Shown piece after piece: positions 8,058 to 15,547 of a stretch of 64,000 nt of DNA. Origin of the DNA: UBA6627 sp965248675 (GTDB lineage: Bacteria; Chloroflexota; Dehalococcoidia; UBA2979); the NCBI GenBank assembly GCA_965248675.1, contig CBDFJZ010000003.1, positions 62,001-126,000 of the forward strand. Direction: 5' to 3'. Both the position numbers and the translations under genes were made by a program. Position 1 is the stretch's first letter, and the number at the start of each line of letters is the position of its first letter. The notes under the pieces were generated by a model. It worked only from the letters and a program-made list of their open reading frames with translations. It made no database searches and was not told the DNA's origin.

Positions 8058-8924
8058 TTAGTCCTCCACGCGGTGCTCGTCGTAGACGGCACCGGTCGCC
8101 GCGCTCGCGAGCGGACCGACCGTCAGCAGGTGGCGATCGAACGTCTTCGACAGCACCTCCTCGGTGAGCACGGTCGCTGGCGGGCCCGAGGCGATCACCC
8201 GCTGGTTGAGACAGATCGCGTCGTCGGAACAGCTCGCGACGCACGCGAGGTCGTGCGTCGCGATCAGCACGCTCCGCCCCTCCTGCACGAGCTCGTCGAG
8301 GATGCCGAGTAGATCATGCTGTACGCCGGCATCGAGGCCGGCGAATGGCTCGTCGAGCAGCAGCAGCTGCGCCCGACGCGCGATCGAGCGCGCCATCAGC
8401 ACTCTTCGCCGCTGCCCGCCGGACAGCTCGCCGACCTGCCGCGAGGCGAGCTCGGCGAGGCCGACCTGTTCGAGGGCGTGCTCCGCCGCCGTGCGATCGC
8501 CGCGCGACCAACCGCCGAACGGACGCATCCGGCGGTAGCTGCCCATCCGCACGACGTCGAGGACGGAGACCGGGAAGTCCCAGTCCACCTCCTCGATCTG
8601 GGGCATGTAGGCGATCTCGGCGCGCGCCTCGGTGACCGGGCGGTCGAACGCGCGCACCTCGCCACGCAACGGCTCGATCAGACCGAGGATCGACTTGAAC
8701 AGTGTAGATTTCCCGGCGCCGTTCGGGCCCACGAGCCCGACGATCTCGCCTCGGGGGACGTGCAGATCGATCGCCTCGATCGCGGGCGGCTGGCCGGGGT
8801 AGCCCGCCCAGAGGTCGCGCACCTCGAGGGCGAATGCCTCGTGCTCGTGATCGGGCGGCCGGGGATCGCGCGCGAGCAGATGGTCCGGCGTCCGAACGAC
8901 CGAGCTGTCTGGCGTCGTGCTCAA
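8058..8924 (-). CDS. metal ABC transporter ATP-binding protein (ZnuC/MntB type)
   Basis: This 288-residue ABC ATPase has Walker A GPNGAGKST, the Q-loop in IAYMPQIEEVDWDFP, the signature LSGGQRRR, Walker B LLLLDEP and the switch histidine in ATHD. The PQIEEVDWDFPVSVLDVV segment is characteristic of the zinc/manganese importer subfamily. It energises uptake with the flanking permease and binding protein. An N-terminal tail of about 30 residues precedes the nucleotide-binding domain. Confidence 0.93.
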   Translation of the reverse strand: MSTTPDSSVVRTPDHLLARDPRPPDHEHEAFALEVRDLWAGYPGQPPAIEAIDLHVPRGEIVGLVGPNGAGKSTLFKSILGLIEPLRGEVRAFDRPVTEARAEIAYMPQIEEVDWDFPVSVLDVVRMGSYRRMRPFGGWSRGDRTAAEHALEQVGLAELASRQVGELSGGQRRRVLMARSIARRAQLLLLDEPFAGLDAGVQHDLLGILDELVQEGRSVLIATHDLACVASCSDDAICLNQRVIASGPPATVLTEEVLSKTFDRHLLTVGPLASAATGAVYDEHRVED

Positions 8925-8937
8925 CCGCGCCCCCTGC

Positions 8938-9876
8938 TCACGCGCGCGCGAGCGTAGCGCTCGGCGTCAGCCCCTCGACCACCGCCGAGACGTTCGTCCG
9001 CATCAGCTCCACGTAGCTGTCGACGTCGCCTGACAACGTCGAGCGAAGCACCAGCACCGCGACCCCCGTCTCAGCGGCGATCGATTCGAGGACCGCCGCG
9101 CCAAACTGCGGCTCGCGGTAGATCGCCGTGATCGCGCGCTCCTCGATCAGCTCGATCAGCTCCGCGACCGCCGCTGCGCTCGGATCCCGCTGCGCGCCGG
9201 CCGGCAGTACCGAAGCGGTTAGGCCGAGGCCGTACGCGGCCGCGAAATAGCGGTAGGCGTCATGGAACACGACCAGCTCACGCGTGCCCTTGGGGACACC
9301 GTCGATCGCCGCTCGCAGCTCGCCGTCGAGCGTTTCGAGCTCCGCGACGTAGGCGCTCGCACGCGCCCGGTACCCGGCCGCGCCGTCCGGGTCGAGGGCG
9401 CCGAGCCGATCGCGGATCTGCTCCACGTAATGCACCGCGTTGGAGACATCGAGCCAGAAGTGCGGGTCGCCCTCGGCACGGACCACGTCGCCGGAAGCCG
9501 CGCCGTCCCCGCCGAGTGGCGCCAGTCCCGAGGCGACGGCGACCACCTCGGCGTTGTCACGGACGTTCGCCAGGATGATGTCGAGCAAGCCTTCCTCGAG
9601 GTTGTAGCCGTTGACGAAGACCACGTCCGCCTCGGCGATCGCGGCGGCGGTCGCCGGTGCCGGCTCGAAGCTATGCAGGTCGACGCCCGGCGGGATCAGG
9701 CTGCGCACCTCGGCGTCGTCGCCCGCGACGATCGAGGCGAACTCGCCGATCACCGCCGTCGAGGCAACCACTCGCGGCCGCTCGCCGCTCCCGGGCGAGC
9801 GATCGTCCGAGGCGCAGGCTCCCAGGGCGATCAGCCCGAGGACAAGGGAGAGGTGGAGAATCGTGAACGGACGCAT
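8938..9876 (-). CDS. metal-binding lipoprotein of the ABC importer (ZnuA family)
   Basis: A 312-residue cluster A-I solute-binding protein. A signal peptide ends in the lipobox LGAC at about residue 21, so it is lipid-anchored outside the membrane. Metal ligands typical of the family are visible as H in GVDLHSFEPAP, H in EGDPHFWLDVSN, H in VFHDAYRYFA and a C-terminal acidic ligand. There is no His-rich loop. It is the first transporter gene after the Fur-family regulator. Zn2+ or Mn2+ are both possible, and the Fur-family context favours regulated metal uptake. Confidence 0.92.
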   Translation of the reverse strand: MRPFTILHLSLVLGLIALGACASDDRSPGSGERPRVVASTAVIGEFASIVAGDDAEVRSLIPPGVDLHSFEPAPATAAAIAEADVVFVNGYNLEEGLLDIILANVRDNAEVVAVASGLAPLGGDGAASGDVVRAEGDPHFWLDVSNAVHYVEQIRDRLGALDPDGAAGYRARASAYVAELETLDGELRAAIDGVPKGTRELVVFHDAYRYFAAAYGLGLTASVLPAGAQRDPSAAAVAELIELIEERAITAIYREPQFGAAVLESIAAETGVAVLVLRSTLSGDVDSYVELMRTNVSAVVEGLTPSATLARA

Positions 9877-9884
9877 CGTCGTTT

Positions 9885-9926
9885 CTGAGACTAGATATCG
9901 GTAGCCGTAACGATACGTAGTCTCAG
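9885..9926. promoter_or_regulatory. 42-bp near-palindrome, probable Fur/Zur-family operator of the metal transporter
   Basis: The outer arms CTGAGACTA (9885-9893) and TAGTCTCAG (9918-9926) are perfect inverted repeats. The interior continues the symmetry with TATCG/CGATA. The element sits 8 bp upstream of the binding-protein ATG, between it and the Fur-family gene, in a locally A+T-richer stretch. This position fits an operator for the neighbouring repressor, possibly two overlapping sites. The assignment to that regulator is inference. Confidence 0.6.
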
Positions 9927-9994
9927 CTACGTGGTCAACGCGGACAGACGGACCGTCATCCGACCTCGCGCCGACCTCGAGCAGGCCGGCGCTG

Positions 9995-10417
9995 CTACGC
10001 GGGGTGGCAGGAAGCGCAGCGGCCGTAGAGCTCGAGTCGGTGCGCGTCGATCTCGAAGCCCGTCGCCCGTGCCACGTCGTCGAGCACCTGCTCCAGGCCG
10101 TCGCTCGCGAACTCCACCACCTTGCCGCACTCGGAGCAGACGACGTGGTGATGGTGTTCCGCGTCGTCTTCCTCGGTGAGCTGGTAGACGACGGCGCCGT
10201 CGTCGAGCACGACCTGGCAGATGATGCCCAGGTCGCGCATCAGCTTCATCGTGCGAAAGACGGTGGCCCGACCGACCTCCGGCGAGGCGTGCTGCACGTC
10301 CTCCGCGGTGAAGTGGTTCCCCAGCTCCCGCATCGTGTCGAGCACGGCGCGGCGCGGGCTGGTCAGCCGGTAGCCGCTCCGGGAGAGCGTTCGTTCGATC
10401 GGATCCGCGATCGCCAT
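9995..10417 (-). CDS. Fur-family metalloregulator (Zur/Fur-like)
   Basis: A 140-residue Fur protein. It has an N-terminal winged helix (GYRLTSPRRAVLDTM, VGRATVFRTMKLM), the metal-binding hinge DDAEHHHHVVCSECGKVVEF and a C-terminal CASCHPA. The two Cys pairs form the structural zinc site, and the His cluster is the sensory site. Start ATG 10417 gives the usual length. It lies immediately upstream of the ABC importer on the same strand, with a palindrome between them, so autoregulated control of metal uptake is likely. Zn versus Fe or Mn cannot be settled by eye. Confidence 0.92.
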   Translation of the reverse strand: MAIADPIERTLSRSGYRLTSPRRAVLDTMRELGNHFTAEDVQHASPEVGRATVFRTMKLMRDLGIICQVVLDDGAVVYQLTEEDDAEHHHHVVCSECGKVVEFASDGLEQVLDDVARATGFEIDAHRLELYGRCASCHPA

Positions 10418-10446
10418 GGCCTCATGGTCCCGAGGGTCATCCCCGT

Positions 10447-10475
10447 CTGTCAATGCGCGCCGAATCGGGCATAGT
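10447..10475 (+). promoter_or_regulatory. putative promoter of the AI-2E family gene (leaderless)
   Basis: CTGTCA (10447-10452) and CATAGT (10470-10475) are separated by 17 bp, matching sigma-70-type hexamers at 4/6 each. Transcription would start about 7 nt downstream, at or next to the GTG codon at 10482, which has no Shine-Dalgarno. A leaderless mRNA is therefore plausible. Confidence 0.4.
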
Positions 10476-10481
10476 TGTTGG

Positions 10482-11813
10482 GTGACCACCGCACAGCGCT
10501 GGCGAATCGCGCTCTGGCTCACGATGCTCACCGGCGTGCTCTACGTCGCATACGGAGCGCGCGGCGCGCTCCTGCCGTTCGCAATCGGCGCCCTGTTGGC
10601 ATACGCCTTCGCGCCGATCGTCGACCGGATCGCCGCCGTCGTCCCGGTGCGCTCTCACCGCGGCGACGTCTATCGCCGCGGCGTCGCCGTGATCCTCCTC
10701 TACGTCGCGATCGCGTCCGCCGGCTTCCTGGCGGGATCGGCCGTGATCCCGGTCGCCGCCGATCAGGTGTCACAGTTCGCGGAGACGCTCCCCGAGACGG
10801 TGGACGCCGCCCAGCGGCAGGCGAATGTCTGGCTCGAGGAGTACCGGAACCGCGTCCCCCTGGACCTCCAGGAACGCATCGACGCGGGCCTCGAGGACGC
10901 CGGGAACACCGCGGTGGACGTCGCGACGTCCATGGTGCAGCGATCGTTCAGCGCACTGACAGGCACGTTGTCGCTCGTGATCGGCTTCGCGGTGATGCCG
11001 TTCTGGATGTTCTACGCGATGCGCGACCGCCACTTCGTCCGCGGCAACTTCCTCACGGCTCTGCCGGACGCGCTCCGCGACGACGCCATCAACCTCCTGC
11101 ACATCGGCGACCGCCTGCTTGGTCGCTACATCCGTGCCCAGCTGCTGCTGGGCGTGATCGTCGGGACCGCGGTCGGCGTCTCGTTGACATTGCTCGACGT
11201 ACCGCTGTCGCTGGCGCTCGGGGTGATCGCCGGCGTGACCGAGCTGATCCCGATCCTCGGACCGTGGATCGGAGCGATTCCCGGCCTGTTGCTCGTGGCG
11301 GCGACCGATCCGGACAAGATCATCTGGGTCGCCTTGGTCTACCTCCTGGTCCAGCAGGCGGAGAACCTGTTGCTGGTCCCGCGCATCCAGGGCGAGACGC
11401 TGGAGATGCATCCCGCGATGATCCTGCTCGTCCTGTCGCTCGGTGGCGCCGCGTTCGGCTTCATCGGCCTGATCGTCGCGGTCCCGCTGAGCGCGCTCCT
11501 CCGCGAGGTGTTCTGGTACCTCGATCGCCGGCTCAAGGGCGAACCGCCGGAAGCTGCGCTCGCCGCCAGCCATGTCGGCCGCCTGAGCGACGTCGACGAC
11601 CAACTCTCGCACGAGGACCGCTTGCGGGCCCCGCCATCCCGTCCCGACGTTCTGCAGCCCGCCCCGGCCAGCCTGATCGATCGGCCGGCCGAAGGCGAGA
11701 CCGCCGAACCGATCGGCCTCGAGGAGATCACTGACCCTGAGGCCGATCACGAAGCATCGGAGCATGACGAGGACGCCGAGATCGACGAGTCCGGGCCGCG
11801 CGCCGTCGGCTAG
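10482..11813 (+). CDS. AI-2E family (PerM/YdgG-like) transporter
   Basis: A 443-residue polytopic membrane protein with about eight hydrophobic segments. Family landmarks include ALLAYAFAPIVDRI, the extracytoplasmic loop after the third segment, FWMFYAMRD, and the C-terminal PILGPWIGAIPGLLL and VPRIQGETLEMHPAMILLVLSLGG. AI-2E members export autoinducer-2 or other solutes, and several act in Na+ or pH homeostasis. The C-terminal 90 residues are hydrophilic and strongly acidic, predicted cytoplasmic, and longer than usual. It diverges from the Fur gene; GTG 10482 is the best start. Confidence 0.88.
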   Translation: MTTAQRWRIALWLTMLTGVLYVAYGARGALLPFAIGALLAYAFAPIVDRIAAVVPVRSHRGDVYRRGVAVILLYVAIASAGFLAGSAVIPVAADQVSQFAETLPETVDAAQRQANVWLEEYRNRVPLDLQERIDAGLEDAGNTAVDVATSMVQRSFSALTGTLSLVIGFAVMPFWMFYAMRDRHFVRGNFLTALPDALRDDAINLLHIGDRLLGRYIRAQLLLGVIVGTAVGVSLTLLDVPLSLALGVIAGVTELIPILGPWIGAIPGLLLVAATDPDKIIWVALVYLLVQQAENLLLVPRIQGETLEMHPAMILLVLSLGGAAFGFIGLIVAVPLSALLREVFWYLDRRLKGEPPEAALAASHVGRLSDVDDQLSHEDRLRAPPSRPDVLQPAPASLIDRPAEGETAEPIGLEEITDPEADHEASEHDEDAEIDESGPRAVG

Positions 11814-11842
11814 TGCGACGACCGCGCGCCCTCAACCGGCTG

Positions 11843-12676
11843 TTAGCCGTCGCCGCCAAACTCGAGCAAGATCGGACCGTCCGGGACGTTGCTCTCGGAG
11901 ATGGCGTTCGTTGCGAACACCACCACGCCCTGCGGCCAGGCGCCCGGCGGCGTCGCCATCAGCACCATCGTCTCGCCGGTTGGATCGGGCAGCGTCGAGA
12001 GCGTCGCGATCAGGTTGCCCCAGCGGTCCGTCAACGTGATCCGGTAGACATCGCCGAATCCGATCGGCGGCAGGTTGCGGAGCACGATCACCGCCGCGTT
12101 CGCCGAGTCGCTCCACGTGTAGGTGCCGGTCGCACCATGCGCGACCTCCGTCTGCCGGAGCTCCGCCGACTCCGCCTCCGGATCGAGCAGGATCGAGGTC
12201 GCCGACTTCGTGTCCCGCAGCTGCCTCTCGAGCAGGTGGATCTCGCTGCGCGTATCGGGTTGGGCGGCGATCTGCTCCAGACGTTTCGCGTCCGCCTCGA
12301 CCACGGCCGTGAGCAGGGCGGTCTCTTCGCGCAGATCGTCGAGTTCCCGTTGCAGGTTGACCGCCCAGACGCTGACGATCACGACGACCGCCGCCAGGCT
12401 CGCGGCGGGCAGGACGCGCGCGACCGACAGGCGCCAACGGCGTCCACGCCTCGGCTTCTGGCGCGCCGCGGTCAAGACTCGTTCGCGCAACGCGGGCGTT
12501 GGGCGCCGCGGGGGCGCGGCGAGCGCGATCAGCTCGGCGATCTCGCGGAAGCGCTCCACCTCGTCGGCGGCCTCGGGATCCGATCGGATCAGCCGCTCGA
12601 CGTCGAGAACGTCGGGTGCACTCAGTGTGCCGAGGGCATAGGACGCGAGCAGTGCCTCACGTTCCTCCGGAGTCAT
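11843..12676 (-). CDS. RskA-like anti-sigma factor
   Basis: A 277-residue single-pass membrane protein. It has an N-terminal zinc-finger-less anti-sigma domain (ALLASYALGTLSAPDVLDVERL), a transmembrane helix at about residues 88-107 (LPAASLAAVVVIVSVWAV), a coiled coil, and an extracytoplasmic RskA domain ending FGDVYRITLTDRWG...GETMVL. It should sequester the adjacent ECF sigma factor at the membrane and release it on an envelope or redox signal. It overlaps the sigma gene by 20 bp, so the two are translationally coupled. Confidence 0.9.
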   Translation of the reverse strand: MTPEEREALLASYALGTLSAPDVLDVERLIRSDPEAADEVERFREIAELIALAAPPRRPTPALRERVLTAARQKPRRGRRWRLSVARVLPAASLAAVVVIVSVWAVNLQRELDDLREETALLTAVVEADAKRLEQIAAQPDTRSEIHLLERQLRDTKSATSILLDPEAESAELRQTEVAHGATGTYTWSDSANAAVIVLRNLPPIGFGDVYRITLTDRWGNLIATLSTLPDPTGETMVLMATPPGAWPQGVVVFATNAISESNVPDGPILLEFGGDG

Positions 12677-13382
12677 CGTTTCCCCCTGGTCGCTGCTCGA
12701 CGATGTCGGTCAGCGCCTCACGCAGTTTGCGCATGCCCAGCCGGACGCGGGTCTTGATCGTCCCCAGCGGATCGCCCGTGCGCTCGGCAATCTCCGTCTG
12801 CGTGAGCCCGCCGAAGTAGGCGAGCTCGAGCACCGTGCGCTGGGCCTCCGGCAGGTCCCGCATCGCTTCGCGAACGCGGCGCCGTTCGTCGGCAAGCACC
12901 GCTTCGCGAGCCGGGTCGTCACCTCGTCCCTCCGCCGGCAGGCGGAGCACCGGATCTTCGTCTTGATCCTCGGCACGCCGTCTGCGCGTCAGTCGTCGCT
13001 GCTCGTCCAGCGCGCGGTTGCGCGCCACCGAGCTCACCCAGCTGATGAATCGCCCGCGCTGCGGGTCGAACGAAGCGGGCTGGCGCCAGATCCGCAGGAA
13101 CACCTCTTGCGTCACGTCCTCGGCAAGCGCGTGGTCGTGCAGCACGCGCAGTGCCACCGAGAACACGAGTGCCGAGTACCGGTCGTAGAGCTGTTCGAGG
13201 GCGCCTACCTGTTCATCGGCGAGCGCCGCGACCAACGCCGCGTCCTCTGCCGCCCGCTGGGAGCGATCTTCGGCTGTCTTATTTGGTACGCGCGCCAGCG
13301 GTCGCCGGATCTGGGCGAGTGCTGGAGCGGGGGAGTCAGTGGGGAAGACGATCGGGCTGCGGCCCATCCTGGGTTTGGTCAC
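12657..13382 (-). CDS. ECF RNA polymerase sigma factor (SigK-like)
   Basis: A 241-residue ECF sigma factor. Region 2 is at about residues 60-105 (LYDRYSALVFSVALRVL, DVTQEVFLRIWRQ). Region 4 is C-terminal (LPEAQRTVLELAYFGGLTQT, GTIKTRVRLGMRKL). GTG 13382 follows GGAGG by 7 nt, which fixes the start. The 55-residue N-terminal tail before region 2 is longer than usual. Pairing with an RskA-like anti-sigma factor points to the SigK/ECF19 type. Autoregulation is likely but no promoter was identified. Confidence 0.92.
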   Translation of the reverse strand: MTKPRMGRSPIVFPTDSPAPALAQIRRPLARVPNKTAEDRSQRAAEDAALVAALADEQVGALEQLYDRYSALVFSVALRVLHDHALAEDVTQEVFLRIWRQPASFDPQRGRFISWVSSVARNRALDEQRRLTRRRRAEDQDEDPVLRLPAEGRGDDPAREAVLADERRRVREAMRDLPEAQRTVLELAYFGGLTQTEIAERTGDPLGTIKTRVRLGMRKLREALTDIVEQRPGGNDDSGGT

Positions 13383-13486
13383 CAGGCGCCTCCTACGAGG
13401 CGGGAAACGGTTCGAGCAAGTGTAACCGTCAGATCCACCATACCGTGCCGCAATTCACACAGTTCGTTTTGGGGGCATGCAACGCC

Positions 13487-14320
13487 TCAAACCGCCCGTC
13501 CGGTGCTGAACAAGAGCCCCCGCGCCAGCACCTCGCCCGCGAGCAACGCCCCGAGCGCGATGTAGAGCAGGCCGGTCGCCGACATCATTCCTCGGATCCG
13601 CGCCGTGCGCCACGCGAGCCACGCGAGCAGCGCCGGGAACGCAAGCCCGACAAGCATCCGCAACCAGAACGCGGGGTTCGCTCCCAGCCCGACGCCGATC
13701 GCGCTCTCCGAGATCGGGACCTCGCGCGCCGGGATCACGACCGCCATCAGCACGAACACGCTCTGCACGAGGACCGCGCCGAGCACGAACAGCGACATCT
13801 GCTCCATCGGCTCTGTCGGCAGCCGGCCAGAGGTCAGGTACCAGTGGCCCCACATCATCGCCATCAGCGCTCCGCCGAGCAGCAACGCCGCCGCGACGAT
13901 GCTCCCGACCACCCCCCACGACGACCAGGCCGGCGGCGCCACGAGCGCGCCGATCGTCACGAGGGCCACCGTGCCGGCGACGCTCGCGGCGATCCCGAGA
14001 CGGACGCCAGGCGCTCGCTGCTCGCGCAGCACGACGATCAGGTAAAGCGCGCTCAAGACCACGAAGACCGCGAGCGCGGCGCGCGCTGGATCGAACCAGC
14101 CGCTGTTCAGCGCATAGCCCTGGACGTCCTCCGCGGGGGTGATCGAGGCCAGCGTCCAGCCGGCCAGCAGACCCAGCGGCACCACCGTCAGCGCACCGGC
14201 CTTCACGTAGCCGCGGGTCACCTGGCCACGCGCATCGAAGATGGTGAGCACGACGAGGCCACCGACCGCCAGTTCGGTCAGCAGCAGCAACACGGTGTAC
14301 GGCAGGGCCGATGCGTTCAC
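13487..14320 (-). CDS. polytopic membrane protein of unknown function
   Basis: A 277-residue protein with about eight hydrophobic segments and very short loops. The one polar landmark is MMWGHWYLTSGRLPTEPMEQM in the middle, with two histidine-like or aromatic positions that could bind a cofactor. I do not recognise the family with confidence. It lies upstream of the sigma/anti-sigma pair on the same strand with a 104-bp gap, so co-regulation is possible but not shown. Confidence 0.7.
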   Translation of the reverse strand: MNASALPYTVLLLLTELAVGGLVVLTIFDARGQVTRGYVKAGALTVVPLGLLAGWTLASITPAEDVQGYALNSGWFDPARAALAVFVVLSALYLIVVLREQRAPGVRLGIAASVAGTVALVTIGALVAPPAWSSWGVVGSIVAAALLLGGALMAMMWGHWYLTSGRLPTEPMEQMSLFVLGAVLVQSVFVLMAVVIPAREVPISESAIGVGLGANPAFWLRMLVGLAFPALLAWLAWRTARIRGMMSATGLLYIALGALLAGEVLARGLLFSTGRAV

Positions 14321-14353
14321 GTCACCGGATCGTGGGGCCGCTTGATCGAACGA

Positions 14354-14896
14354 TCAACGAGCCGCCCGCCCGCGTAACAGCGCTCCCAGTCTCGCCCAGT
14401 CAGCCCGCTGCTCCGCCCAGCTCCGCCTCCCCTGGGTCCGCGGACTTGGATGCACGAGCGGGACGAGCGTACGACCGGCCCACGGCCGCGCTCGCCCGGC
14501 TTCCTCCGACACATGCGTCACGCCGTGCGCCTCGATGCGATCGAGCGCCGCGAGCGCCGCCCCGCCCAACGCCGCGACGACGGGCGCCGTCACGAGGGCG
14601 AGCGTTCGTTCGAGGAACGGCGAGCAGGCGGCGAGCTCCCGCGCGCGCGGCGGTCGATTGCGCGCCTCGGCACCGTGGCCGGCGAGCGGGTTACAGAGCA
14701 CCGCGTTGGTGATGAAGACCTCCGATCGGTCGAGGCGCGCCTCGCCGAGCAGGGCCTCCAGCCGCTCGCCCGACCGGTCACCCAGGAACGGCACGCCGGT
14801 GCGCGCCGCACCGAGCCGGCCGGGAGCCTCGCCGACGATCAACAGTCGTGCGTCGAGCGGACCGCACGCCGCGCCCAGCACGTGCGAGTACGCCAT
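14354..14896 (-). CDS. family 4/5-type uracil-DNA glycosylase (N-terminus probably longer)
   Basis: Visible motifs are IVGEAPGRLGAARTGVPFLG (water-activating and uracil pocket region), ITNAVLCNP and VPLVHPSPR, all typical of the Fe-S uracil-DNA glycosylase superfamily, which removes uracil from DNA. From ATG 14896 the protein has 180 residues and only two of the four cluster cysteines. The same frame continues upstream as EVAGCRRCDA, giving the missing CxxC. No ATG, GTG or TTG is available there, so the true start is either a rare codon (an ATC at 14962 or a CTG) or lost to a sequence error. Confidence 0.8.
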   Translation of the reverse strand: MAYSHVLGAACGPLDARLLIVGEAPGRLGAARTGVPFLGDRSGERLEALLGEARLDRSEVFITNAVLCNPLAGHGAEARNRPPRARELAACSPFLERTLALVTAPVVAALGGAALAALDRIEAHGVTHVSEEAGRARPWAGRTLVPLVHPSPRTQGRRSWAEQRADWARLGALLRGRAAR

Positions 14897-15021
14897 CGCA
14901 TCGCAGCGACGGCAGCCGGCGACCTCGCCGACGAGCGTGGCGAAGGATTCGCCCTGGGGGATCCCAGAAGATTCGTCGTGGTTCGTTGACAGCCTCCGTC
15001 CACGCGCCGACGATCGCGAAC

Positions 15022-15525
15022 ATGCCGCAGTACGTCTCCGCCCGCTACAGCGAGCAGCCTCGCTACCTGCGCAAGACGCTGCGCGAGGTCGCGCACCGCA
15101 TCGAGGAGCTCGCCGTCCAGCTCACCGAAGATGAGGCGCGCACACACATCCCCGAGGACGACTGGTCGGTCGTCGAGATCGCCGGGTTCCTCCGCGACAG
15201 CGAGCGCGAGGACTTGAAGGCCGTCAACGCGATGATCTCGCGCGACGGCGCCCGCGTCGAGGAACGCCACGCCCAGTACGGACCGGCGGAATGCGACTAC
15301 CTGCGCGCCCACCTCGATGAGCTGATGTGGGACTTCGCGACGATTCGAGAAGAGATGCTTTGGACGCTGCACGACGCCGACGGCCTCTGGCACCGCACCG
15401 GCGAGCACCCGTTCCGCGGCACCGTCACGCTCACGGAATGGGTGCGCGAGATGAACGAACGCGACCTCGACGTGATGTGGCGGATCGGTCGAATCGTCGA
15501 GCGGATTCGCGCCCGACCGCAATAG
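15022..15525 (+). CDS. DinB-family four-helix-bundle protein
   Basis: A 167-residue, all-helical protein of DinB/DUF664 type. Candidate metal-binding histidines occur in REVAHRIEEL, GEHPFRGTVTLTEWVREM and neighbouring helices, but the canonical three-His pattern is not complete by eye. The family includes thiol-dependent transferases and damage-inducible proteins; the function here is unknown. It is divergent from the UDG gene. ATG 15022 has no strong Shine-Dalgarno, and earlier in-frame starts read through the UDG region. Confidence 0.75.
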   Translation: MPQYVSARYSEQPRYLRKTLREVAHRIEELAVQLTEDEARTHIPEDDWSVVEIAGFLRDSEREDLKAVNAMISRDGARVEERHAQYGPAECDYLRAHLDELMWDFATIREEMLWTLHDADGLWHRTGEHPFRGTVTLTEWVREMNERDLDVMWRIGRIVERIRARPQ

Positions 15526-15547
15526 GCGGCCAGGCCACGCGACGCGT

